Assembly: GCF_020709055.1 (NCBI RefSeq)
Contig: NZ_JAJFCK010000044.1
Location: 1-17,280 of the forward strand
Origin: Ruminococcus callidus
Lineage (GTDB): Bacteria > Bacillota > Clostridia > Oscillospirales > Ruminococcaceae
Length of the DNA: 17,280 nt
Direction of reading: 5' to 3'
In this document: positions 1-6,685 of the stretch, piece by piece
Position numbering within the stretch: the first letter of the stretch is position 1
Layout of the letters: every line of letters begins with the position of its first letter
Program-made: the position numbers and the translations under genes
The notes under the pieces: model-generated
The model's database searches: none
What the model was told of the DNA's origin: nothing
The model's input: the letters and a program-made list of their open reading frames with translations, nothing else

Positions 1-55
1 CATATGCCACAACAGAATACGTGGTACCGAGGTCAATTCCGATATTCAGTCCCAT
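1..55 (-). CDS. Second Hsp70/DnaK-like protein, N-terminal fragment (runs off the window)
   Basis: Read on the minus strand from the ATG at 53-55, the 18 complete codons give MGLNIGIDLGTTYSVVAY. This contains the Hsp70/actin-fold phosphate-1 motif GIDLGTTYS, nearly identical to the start of the upstream Hsp70. The start lies 15 bases after the stop of that gene, with a modest AGGTAGGTG ribosome site between them, so the two are co-transcribed paralogues. Only the N-terminus is visible; length, substrate-binding domain and function cannot be judged. The motif identifies the ATPase family well, but an actin-like or other Hsp70-fold ATPase remains possible. Confidence 0.75.
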   Translation of the reverse strand, partial: MGLNIGIDLGTTYSVVAY

Positions 56-70
56 ACTACACCTACCTGC

Positions 71-1714
71 TTAGTTTGCGCTCTTGGCTTCAGCAGTTGC
101 TTCCAGTTCAACAGTCTTGCCGTTGGGGTCGGTAGCAGTCAGCTTCAACAGACCCTCTTCGTCGATTTCCAGATGCACATGCATCTTCGAACCAGCCGGC
201 AGATTCGGGGTAATGTCACCGCTCTTCTCCTGCATCTCTTTCAGTCCGGCGGAAGTATCCTCCGGCGATACCAGCTGGTCTGGCAGACGGTGCTCATACA
301 ACGACAGGGAAACGTAGCCGGATTGCAGCGCCGTATCGGACAGCGGAATCTCCTGATCCTTGGAAACCGGCAACGTGTCGCCAGCTCTCAGGAATGTCAG
401 AATCATGGGCTTTCCACCGACCAGCCCCTTAATACCGATGGAGCTGACAGAAACCTTCTTGATGTCGATGACTTCTTCTTCGGCAACAGTCTTGCCATCT
501 GTCAGCGTAAACAATTCTTCCGTAGTCAGTGTGAATGTGTCGTTCGAAACATCCTCCGGCATAATCTCCTCAACGCTCTTTCCGGCTTCCTTTGCACGAT
601 CTTCGATTTCCTTTCTCCATGCGATCCACTTGCTCAGCAGTGTCTTACCGAAATAAGCAGCACCCTTGGAAACCGCCTTGTTCGGATCCATGGGGTTAGG
701 CACTTCGATGTTCGGGAACTCCTCAGTCAGACGCTGCTGTACCTGCGGCATATAGCTGGAACCGCCGACCAGCAAAATCTTGGTAATGGTCTTTCCCTTG
801 GCGCTGGCATCCTCTGCCACCTTTTTCGTCAGCTCGATAGTCTTGTCCAGCAGCGGTCTGGTACGGTCCTCGAATTCCTGCCGTGTGACCTCGATTTTTG
901 CCTTGCCGACTTCCAGACGCAGATTTGCCTGTGCGGACTCCTGTGCGGTAAGCTTGATCTTCAGGTCTTCCGCAGCACGGCGAACTTCTGCCTCGTCCTC
1001 CGGACTCAGACCGCAGCAATCGCAGTCCTGTTCCTCCAGCTTTTCCTTGATGATCTTGACCATCTCGGTATCCCAGTCCTTACCGCCAAGCTGATAGTCA
1101 CCCTCTACGGCGAAGCAGTCGTACTTGAAGCCGTCGATGTCCACTGCAACGATATCAAACGTACCGCCGCCGAGGTCGTATACCAGAACGGTTTCGTTCT
1201 TGTCGCCCTTATAGCCATAGTAAACCGCTGCTGCAGTCGGCTCTTCCAGCAGGGTAACTTCTGTGAAACCTGCCAGCTGTGCAGCTTTCTTGGTAGCTTC
1301 CTTCTGCTCTACGCCAAAATACGCCGGAACAGTGATAACCACTGCCTTTACCGCAGAATCAGTGGCATCCTCGGCATAGCGTGCCAGATACTTCAGAACC
1401 TCCGCAGAGAGCTGGATCGGCGTTGTCTGATGTTCCCCGCTCTCACCGTAGAAAATCACACCATCGCCCTTCTCCATCTCACGCTTGAAGAAATCGAGCA
1501 CACTGTGGGGATAGAACGTCTTGTTGTCCTTTGCCACCTGACCAACCACCGGATTTTCCGGATCGCTCAGATCGACAACAGACGGCGTGATATCGCTGCC
1601 CTCCTGATTGCTGCATGTCTGAATCATCATGTTATCGTCCAGATAGGAAATCACGCTATAGGTGGTTCCAAGGTCGATGCCGAAAATATATTTGGTCTGT
1701 TTTTCGTCTGCCAT
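71..1714 (-). CDS. Short Hsp70 (DnaK-like) chaperone lacking the lid
   Basis: The 547-residue protein has every canonical Hsp70 ATPase motif: GIDLGTTYS (12-20), a conserved Lys in FFKRE (78), VPAYF (129-133), LLEEPTAAA (155-163), VYDLGGGTFD (178-187) and LLVGGSSYMPQV (314-325). It should be an ATP-driven cytosolic chaperone. It differs from housekeeping DnaK (about 600-640 residues). The usual DVLLLD interdomain linker is not seen; a charged stretch of about 50 residues (360-412) follows the ATPase domain. A beta-sandwich-like region (about 415-545) follows, and there is no room for the alpha-helical lid or a conserved acidic tail. A CDCC cysteine cluster sits at 231-234. The start is ATG with AGAGGAGA at 1723-1730. 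It lies downstream of the GrpE-like gene and upstream of a second Hsp70. It is probably a specialised DnaK paralogue. Confidence 0.9.
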   Translation of the reverse strand: MADEKQTKYIFGIDLGTTYSVISYLDDNMMIQTCSNQEGSDITPSVVDLSDPENPVVGQVAKDNKTFYPHSVLDFFKREMEKGDGVIFYGESGEHQTTPIQLSAEVLKYLARYAEDATDSAVKAVVITVPAYFGVEQKEATKKAAQLAGFTEVTLLEEPTAAAVYYGYKGDKNETVLVYDLGGGTFDIVAVDIDGFKYDCFAVEGDYQLGGKDWDTEMVKIIKEKLEEQDCDCCGLSPEDEAEVRRAAEDLKIKLTAQESAQANLRLEVGKAKIEVTRQEFEDRTRPLLDKTIELTKKVAEDASAKGKTITKILLVGGSSYMPQVQQRLTEEFPNIEVPNPMDPNKAVSKGAAYFGKTLLSKWIAWRKEIEDRAKEAGKSVEEIMPEDVSNDTFTLTTEELFTLTDGKTVAEEEVIDIKKVSVSSIGIKGLVGGKPMILTFLRAGDTLPVSKDQEIPLSDTALQSGYVSLSLYEHRLPDQLVSPEDTSAGLKEMQEKSGDITPNLPAGSKMHVHLEIDEEGLLKLTATDPNGKTVELEATAEAKSAN

Positions 1715-1795
1715 TTTCTTTTTCTCCTCTTATCGTTTTTTGTTCGCCAAACATCGGCGAGTGTTTTTTTCTATGGTATCAGAAGTCAGCAGATT

Positions 1796-2695
1796 TTAAG
1801 ATTCTGCCGGCTTGGGTGCCTTATACTGGTAGACATGCACACGTGCACGTTCCTCTACCTTGCCGTCAATGGAGTGCACCAGTGCTTTTCTGGTCTTGGC
1901 AATGGTCTTGTCCAGTTCCGGACGGTCAGTTTCCACCGCCTTGACGGGTTGGTGAATGCGGGGATCGTAGGCATCGCCCACATTGACCTGCTCGATCTGC
2001 ACGCCATAGTGTTTGAATGTCCGTGACATCATGTCCACATAATCTCCCAGCATCTCTGCGGTCTTTTCGTCTGCGGTCAGAAGATCCTGCTGAATCTCCT
2101 CCTGAATGTCAAAGAACTCCACCAGAATCGGATTGACGATACGCCGATAGAAGTTATTCTTGTAATCATTCAGCTGGTTATTCAAATTGGTTTCCACTTC
2201 CTCGTGCATATCCGCCAGCTTCCGCAGCTTGGAAACACGTGCGAGCAAGTCGTTGAGAGTGGTATGGATGGACTGAACCTCCTGCAATACCGACGCATTT
2301 CCGGCATCCAGCAGCTGCGACAGCTCCTCCGGAGAGACACCCACAGTGTTCTGCGGTTCTGCTGCCGGCAGCGGTTCCAGTACAGGCTCCGGAGTCGGTG
2401 CCGGTTCTGGAGCCGGTTCCGGCTGTGCCTCTTGTACCGGTTCAGGCTGCGGTTCCGGTGCGGCTTCCGGTGAAACAGGCGGTTCCGGTTCTGCGGGTGA
2501 CACCGGTGTCGGTTCAGCGACTGGTGCAGACTCCGGTTCTTCTGTTGCCTGCGGAATCGGCGGGACATCCAGATTCGGAATCTCATCCAAATTCGGCGGT
2601 GTCGCAGTGCCGATTGACGGCCAATCCGGATCTGAGGTATTGTCGCAACTGTTCAGAATACTTCCGTATTCCCGATCGAAGTTCTCATCTGTCAT
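1796..2695 (-). CDS. GrpE-like nucleotide exchange factor with Pro/Glu-rich N-terminal arm
   Basis: Starting at the ATG at 2693-2695 the protein has 299 residues; GGGAGG at 2703-2708 sits seven bases upstream, so the in-frame TTG farther upstream is not the start. The layout is an acidic N-terminus (1-50), a low-complexity Pro/Glu/Ala arm (51-115), a long predicted coiled coil (about 120-225) and a compact C-terminal head. The head (about 238-292) resembles GrpE: GDAYDPRIHQPV followed by a segment ending in RARVHVYQYK, like the FDPxxHEAV and xLRxAxVxV signatures. GrpE releases ADP from Hsp70, which fits the Hsp70 genes directly downstream. Ordinary bacterial GrpE has about 180-210 residues, and the Pro/Glu arm is unusual. 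The family call is by motif only and the sequence is divergent. Confidence 0.72.
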   Translation of the reverse strand: MTDENFDREYGSILNSCDNTSDPDWPSIGTATPPNLDEIPNLDVPPIPQATEEPESAPVAEPTPVSPAEPEPPVSPEAAPEPQPEPVQEAQPEPAPEPAPTPEPVLEPLPAAEPQNTVGVSPEELSQLLDAGNASVLQEVQSIHTTLNDLLARVSKLRKLADMHEEVETNLNNQLNDYKNNFYRRIVNPILVEFFDIQEEIQQDLLTADEKTAEMLGDYVDMMSRTFKHYGVQIEQVNVGDAYDPRIHQPVKAVETDRPELDKTIAKTRKALVHSIDGKVEERARVHVYQYKAPKPAES

Positions 2696-2737
2696 TTTTC
2701 TGCCTCCCAATCATGTGATTTATCATCGAAGCACACC

Positions 2738-2752
2738 TCACCGCTACGGTGA
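2738..2752 (-). other. Small intercistronic hairpin
   Basis: TCACCG and CGGTGA form a 6-bp stem around a 3-base loop between the cysteine-rich membrane gene and the GrpE-like gene. No T-run follows, so it is not a standard terminator; it could affect mRNA stability or partial read-through. Function is inferred only. Confidence 0.3.
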
Positions 2753-2771
2753 AACGTACAGCATATGCAAA

Positions 2772-3881
2772 TTATTTCAGTTTTCCACGCACCTTCGGCA
2801 ATGCGCCAGACAAAGGCCACACCTTAGAAAGCGCCGGCACAGCATCATAAAACATCGCCTGTGCGCCGGGGACTACATTGTAAATTTTTTCAGTCGTTCC
2901 GGTTCGGTAGAGAAAATAGTGCAGGTGTTCGATTTTCATTTCTAACCGCTGCACGGCGTCCTCGTTGCCGGAATCCATCAAAAACATACGGCATTTCTTT
3001 TCCATCTCCGCCGGATTATCTCCCAACGATGCGATCCACGCCTGCGCCTCCTCCATACGGTCGGCGCAAATACCCACCAGCACCGGATTTTTCCAGACGG
3101 CATGCGCCACATTCAACTCCTGCAAATCCAGCAGGAACGCATCGATCACGGCATCCCGTTCTCCCGCACCAGCTGCACCGTCCAGCAGCAGCATGGTTTC
3201 CTCACTGCTCCAGAGCTTCCGCTCCGTTCCCTTGACCGCAAAGTGCAGCCGAAATTCCGCACGCCGAACATCACGATTCTTCGTCCGAAATCCAAATATC
3301 AGCTCAGACGGGAGCGAAGTGCTCGCTGCAAGGTTCACACCGCTTCCGGTCAGATTGACGCTGCCAAAGCCCTGCGCCAAGAAATTGCGGCAATAGTTCA
3401 TTGCCAGCTGCTCTGTACCGCTATACCACGAGAGGTTTATGATGTTCCCCATGTTGATTTCGTTTCCGCAGACACCGCAGAGAAAACTCTGCCGGCTGCG
3501 ATTCCCTGCGCCATAGGGAAACAAACGGGAAAAGCGGGCTCTGGCGTTACCGCCATAGCTGATGGTCTTTCGCTCCAAACAGGCATGACTGGGGCACTTA
3601 CACGCCAAAGTTCCCAATGGTGTCAGAAATCTGGGGCGGCGTTTTCCGTTACAGCTGTTACATTTTGCCAGCAGTTCCTGCGGTCGGATATATCTGCCGC
3701 ATGTTTCACAGTAAAACGTCCTGCGGCGCTGCGGAATCTGAATCAGCATCAGCACCAATGCCACCAGTACCGGCACTCGCGGAACCATCCACGATTTTCC
3801 AAGGGGAATCGCATCCAAAAAGCTGAAGATGCAAATCAGAACATCTGCCAGCATCAAAAGCAAAAGAATTTTTCCAATCAT
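2772..3881 (-). CDS. Membrane-anchored cysteine-rich protein, possible degenerate GTPase-like domain
   Basis: I do not recognise a named family for this 369-residue protein. Two hydrophobic segments (about 4-24 and 34-50) are followed by a zinc-ribbon-like set, CETC (58-61) and CNSC (74-77). More cysteines follow at 94, 96 and 101, then CGVC at 135-138. The rest is soluble. Its order (NIINLSWYSGTEQL at 146-159, LLLDG at 231-235, NPVLVGICAD at 265-274, YDAVPALSKVW at 345-355) is reminiscent of a P-loop GTPase fold, with positions for a P-loop, an LLD strand, an NKxD-like strand and a VSALG-like strand. It has no GxxxxGK[ST], so it would be inactive. That reading is inference. The start is ATG preceded by a G-rich site at 3889-3894; the gene begins 3 bases after the upstream stop, so it is in the operon with the GrpE-like and Hsp70 genes. 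Confidence 0.7.
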   Translation of the reverse strand: MIGKILLLLMLADVLICIFSFLDAIPLGKSWMVPRVPVLVALVLMLIQIPQRRRTFYCETCGRYIRPQELLAKCNSCNGKRRPRFLTPLGTLACKCPSHACLERKTISYGGNARARFSRLFPYGAGNRSRQSFLCGVCGNEINMGNIINLSWYSGTEQLAMNYCRNFLAQGFGSVNLTGSGVNLAASTSLPSELIFGFRTKNRDVRRAEFRLHFAVKGTERKLWSSEETMLLLDGAAGAGERDAVIDAFLLDLQELNVAHAVWKNPVLVGICADRMEEAQAWIASLGDNPAEMEKKCRMFLMDSGNEDAVQRLEMKIEHLHYFLYRTGTTEKIYNVVPGAQAMFYDAVPALSKVWPLSGALPKVRGKLK

Positions 3882-3884
3882 GCG

Positions 3885-4331
3885 TTACCCCCTGCTCCGC
3901 TGCATTGCTTTTGACAAAAACTGTATCACCTGCTGCGCGCCATTCCAAAAGCCCTCCGGACGGAGAAAAAGTTCCAGAAACGGCCGGCGCATCCAGATGC
4001 TCCAAACCGCAGCAATTCCCACCATCAGGACAATGCTGCAAACCGCCAGTCCCCGCAGCAGTGTCATCAGAAAAATAGAGAGCGCCGGCTTTCGCAAGTT
4101 GGAGTCGATGCGATAGAGAATGAACGCCAGATATGCTACATACAGCACCGCCCCGATCACAATTGCAATGGGATGACCGCTGCCTGCGCCCCATTGTATC
4201 AGTTCAGACGGTACGACCAGCATTACCAGAAAGAGCACAATGATGCCGAAAAACTCCACCCCGAAAAGCCCCCTTTTTCCGCCAAATGCCTGCATTTCTA
4301 TCTGGTGCAGGCTTCTTAGACAGCATTGCAC
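3885..4331 (-). CDS. Small integral membrane protein, first gene of the Hsp70/GrpE operon
   Basis: The family is not recognised. Up to 148 residues encode three likely membrane spans (about 25-42, 54-74, 85-110) with a basic loop between the second and third and a short basic C-terminus. It is the first gene after the promoter at 4392-4420 and is separated by 3 bases from the next gene. The start is uncertain. The GTG at 4329-4331 gives the full length but its AGGTGA is only one base away. The ATG at 4293-4295 has no clear ribosome site. The GTG at 4257-4259 follows an AAAAGGGGG run and would start just before the first span. An ATG in another frame at 4325-4327 is better spaced from AGGTGA. 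The protein probably anchors or partners the neighbouring cysteine-rich membrane protein (inferred from context). Confidence 0.65.
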   Translation of the reverse strand: MQCCLRSLHQIEMQAFGGKRGLFGVEFFGIIVLFLVMLVVPSELIQWGAGSGHPIAIVIGAVLYVAYLAFILYRIDSNLRKPALSIFLMTLLRGLAVCSIVLMVGIAAVWSIWMRRPFLELFLRPEGFWNGAQQVIQFLSKAMQRSRG

Positions 4332-4391
4332 GTCACCTGCTGCAAAGCTGTTCCAAAATAATCGATTTTTCTACGGATTATGACTGTTTTT

Positions 4392-4420
4392 ATTTTACCA
4401 TATTCCATGAATCATGTCAA
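4392..4420 (-). promoter_or_regulatory. Sigma-A type promoter of the Hsp70/GrpE operon
   Basis: On the minus strand a perfect -35 TTGACA (4415-4420) and a -10 TAAAAT (4392-4397) are separated by 17 bases, with TGG just before the -10. No gene lies between it and the membrane-protein gene, and the genes that follow are tightly packed, so it should drive all of them. I see no CIRCE-type inverted repeat around it. Confidence 0.85.
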
Positions 4421-4475
4421 GGTTTTTTATACCTTTTTCCGGCAAAAGGGACAAAAGAAAGCACAGAATTTCGGC

Positions 4476-4511
4476 AAAAAAACTGCTGCGCCGATTTTCA
4501 CAGCGCAGCAG
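4476..4511 (-). terminator. Rho-independent terminator after the nitroreductase gene
   Basis: A 9-bp perfect stem, CTGCTGCGC (4483-4491) with GCGCAGCAG (4503-4511), has an 11-base loop and is followed on the minus strand by seven T residues. It closes the GtrA-to-nitroreductase run and separates it from the promoter of the next operon. Confidence 0.88.
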
Positions 4512-4538
4512 AAAAAATGTCTTTTTCTATGGTATGTC

Positions 4539-5072
4539 CTATTTCCAAAAAATCTGATCGTCTTTCCGCGGAATCGGCTGCGGCAGTGCGCCGTCTGCAT
4601 AACCCAGAATGCAGAAGCCGATGCCACGGTACTGCGCCGGAATGTTCCATTCCTCCAACAGTGCCTTGCCGGATTCGCTGTCAAATGTCTCCCGTGCCCG
4701 ATGAATCCAGCAGCTGCCGAGTCCCACCGCATAAGCGGCATTCAGCATTGCACCCATGGCAAGACTGCCGTCCTCCACCCATGTATGCACAGTAGAGTCT
4801 GCCAGCACCAGAATTGCCACCGGTGCGCCATAGAACGGGTCTGCCTCCGGCGCACCCATGATCTCCGCATTCTGTTTGGAAAGACGGTGCAGCAGGTCGG
4901 GATTCTGAATGACCACAAACTTCGTGGACATCCGGTTCCGTCCGGTGGGCGCATACTGTCCTGCCGTCAGAACTGCCTGAATCTTTTCCGGCTCTACCTG
5001 CCGTGCGGTATCATATTTCCGCACGCTTCTGCGAGTACAGAGGGCGTGCAGGACTTCGTTTTCTTCGTACAT
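4539..5072 (-). CDS. Nitroreductase-family FMN oxidoreductase
   Basis: Using the ATG at 5070-5072, which has GGAGG at 5081-5085 eight bases upstream, the protein has 177 residues. An in-frame TTG ten codons earlier lies inside the preceding gene and is unlikely. It shows the nitroreductase pattern: an N-terminal RRSVRKY (14-20) and APTGRNRM (41-48) that contact FMN, a GAPVAILVLAD strand (82-92), a helix DGSLAMGAMLNAAYAVGLGSCW (starting at 101), and a C-terminal FCILGYADG (153-161). These small flavoproteins use NAD(P)H to reduce nitro compounds, quinones or related substrates; the substrate here cannot be predicted. It follows the beta-CASP gene by five bases and is the last gene before the terminator at 4476-4511. 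Confidence 0.92.
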   Translation of the reverse strand: MYEENEVLHALCTRRSVRKYDTARQVEPEKIQAVLTAGQYAPTGRNRMSTKFVVIQNPDLLHRLSKQNAEIMGAPEADPFYGAPVAILVLADSTVHTWVEDGSLAMGAMLNAAYAVGLGSCWIHRARETFDSESGKALLEEWNIPAQYRGIGFCILGYADGALPQPIPRKDDQIFWK

Positions 5073-5077
5073 ATTCC

Positions 5078-6670
5078 TTACCTCCGATTCCATTTGGCGC
5101 AAAGTTCTCCCAGCTGATCCGCCATTTTTGCCAGCTCCTTGTTGGACATGCCACGGCTGCTCTGTACCAGTGCCGTCAGACGTTCCAGCGTCTGATTCAG
5201 GCGCTCATAGGTGGATTCGTTCCGCTTCGGCTTCTGCGCAATGGGCACCGGCGGTGCATCGTATGTGATCTTTCCGGCAGCAATGTCAAATTCCGCACCG
5301 CTATAGGGGGCATAGGCATCCAGCCCTTCGCCGTACCACAGCTTATCCCGAAAGGCATCTGCCGAATCCGATGCGCCGTGGATGACGAACACCTTCTGCA
5401 CACCGTGAATGGCACGAATCCAATCCAGCAGCCCCCGCTGATCTGCGTGACCGCTCATACCCTCCAGCTGGACGATCTGCGCCTTGACCTGAACACTCTC
5501 GCCGAAGAGCGTCACCAGCTTTGCGCCCTCCACGATTTTTCTGCCCAGAGAGCCCTCCGCCTGATATCCCACAAACAGAATGGTATTCTCCGGCTTCCAG
5601 AGGTTGTGTTTCAGGTGGTGCTTGATTCGGCCAGCCTCACACATACCGCTGGCGGAGAGGATCACCTTGGGACGTTTGTCAGCGTTGATCGCCTTGGAAG
5701 CATCGCTGGTCACCGCCGGAATCAGTCCGGAAACCCCGATGGGATTTTCTCCACGGCGAACATAGGAGAGCGCCTCTTCATCGAAGCAGCTGTTCTGGTT
5801 GCGCAGAAAGACATCTGTTGCCTCAATGGCGAGAGGACTGTCCATATAGATTGGAAAATCGCCGAATTCCGGCAGGAGGTTCTGGTCTTTGATTTTCTTA
5901 AAGTAGTACAGCATCTCCTGCGTTCTGCCTACTGCAAAAGACGGAATAATAACGCTGCCCTTGCGGGAGAATGTATCCCGCAATATCTGCACCAGTGCCG
6001 GCAAATAGCCCTTTGGCTTTTCGTGCAGGCGGTTGCCGTAGGTGGATTCCATGATTACATAGTCCGCCTCCTCCGGCACCTGCGGATCACGGATCAATGG
6101 CTGGTTGTAGTTGCCGATGTCGCCGGAAAAAACCAGCTTTTTCGTAGTTTCGCCCTCGGTCAGCCACAGTTCGATGCTGGACGATCCCAACAGGTGTCCG
6201 GCATCCCGAAAACGCACTTCCACCCCATCGCAGAGCGAAAATCGCTGGTCATAAGGGTGCGGGACAAACAGCTTCAGCGTTTCCAGTGCCTCTTCTGTTG
6301 TATACAGCGGCACATAAGGATCACCGCCCTTTCGCATTGCCTTTCGATTGCGCCACTCCGCCTCGAATTCCTGAATGTGGGCGCTGTCCCGCAGCATGAT
6401 TTCGCAGAGAGAACAGGTCGCCGAAGTGGCGTGAATCTCGCCGGTAAATCCGCCGGCATACAGAAGCGGCAGCAACCCGGAATGGTCGATGTGGGCATGA
6501 GTCAGCAGCACGTAGTCAATTTGTGCCGGCGCACAGGGAATACGGATGTTCTCATAGGTGTCCCGTCCCTGCTCCATGCCAAAATCCACCAGAATCCGCT
6601 TTCCGGCAACCTCCAGATAGGTACAGCTTCCGGTGACCTCGTGGGTTGCACCAATAAACGTCATTTTCAT
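5078..6670 (-). CDS. MBL-fold/beta-CASP ribonuclease (CPSF/YSH1-like)
   Basis: The 530-residue protein begins with a metallo-beta-lactamase domain carrying HAHIDHSG (58, 60, 62 and 63 are the metal ligands), a later GHLLGSSS and SGDIGNY. Its beta-CASP features are ESTYGNR, SFAVGRTQEML, ILSASGMCEAGRI followed by a His-rich segment, and the C-terminal GMSGHADQRGLLDWI typical of the RMMBL/Zn-hydrolase end. This architecture belongs to the bacterial CPSF-like exonuclease/endonuclease group, zinc-dependent RNA-processing enzymes; the RNA target is unknown. A Lys/Arg-rich extension of about 60 residues follows the core. The start is ATG with AAAGGAGTG at 6678-6686; a second ATG two codons downstream is less well placed. 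It begins 15 bases after the glycosyltransferase stop and sits in the same run, without an obvious functional link. Confidence 0.92.
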   Translation of the reverse strand: MKMTFIGATHEVTGSCTYLEVAGKRILVDFGMEQGRDTYENIRIPCAPAQIDYVLLTHAHIDHSGLLPLLYAGGFTGEIHATSATCSLCEIMLRDSAHIQEFEAEWRNRKAMRKGGDPYVPLYTTEEALETLKLFVPHPYDQRFSLCDGVEVRFRDAGHLLGSSSIELWLTEGETTKKLVFSGDIGNYNQPLIRDPQVPEEADYVIMESTYGNRLHEKPKGYLPALVQILRDTFSRKGSVIIPSFAVGRTQEMLYYFKKIKDQNLLPEFGDFPIYMDSPLAIEATDVFLRNQNSCFDEEALSYVRRGENPIGVSGLIPAVTSDASKAINADKRPKVILSASGMCEAGRIKHHLKHNLWKPENTILFVGYQAEGSLGRKIVEGAKLVTLFGESVQVKAQIVQLEGMSGHADQRGLLDWIRAIHGVQKVFVIHGASDSADAFRDKLWYGEGLDAYAPYSGAEFDIAAGKITYDAPPVPIAQKPKRNESTYERLNQTLERLTALVQSSRGMSNKELAKMADQLGELCAKWNRR

Positions 6671-6685
6671 TGTACTTCACTCCTT

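Noticed and set aside
1741..1772. Hairpin with T-run on the plus strand between the Hsp70 and GrpE-like genes
   Set aside because: The T-run (1764-1770) follows the stem only on the plus strand, where no gene ends. On the minus strand the stem is followed by A residues, so it would not terminate the operon.
173..2026. Long plus-strand open frame of 617 codons opposite the Hsp70 and GrpE-like genes
   Set aside because: It lies antisense to two genes with clear protein motifs, spans their boundary, and its translation is Cys/Leu/Arg-rich without any domain; it is a composition artefact.
4385..4470. CIRCE-type heat-shock operator near the Hsp70 operon promoter
   Set aside because: I looked for TTAGCACTC-N9-GAGTGCTAA and saw no match around the promoter.
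1766..4535. Shared 14-base string (ATACCATAGAAAAA on the minus strand) after the GrpE-like and nitroreductase stops
   Set aside because: One shared 14-mer is near chance expectation in a window of this size, and neither copy forms a hairpin.
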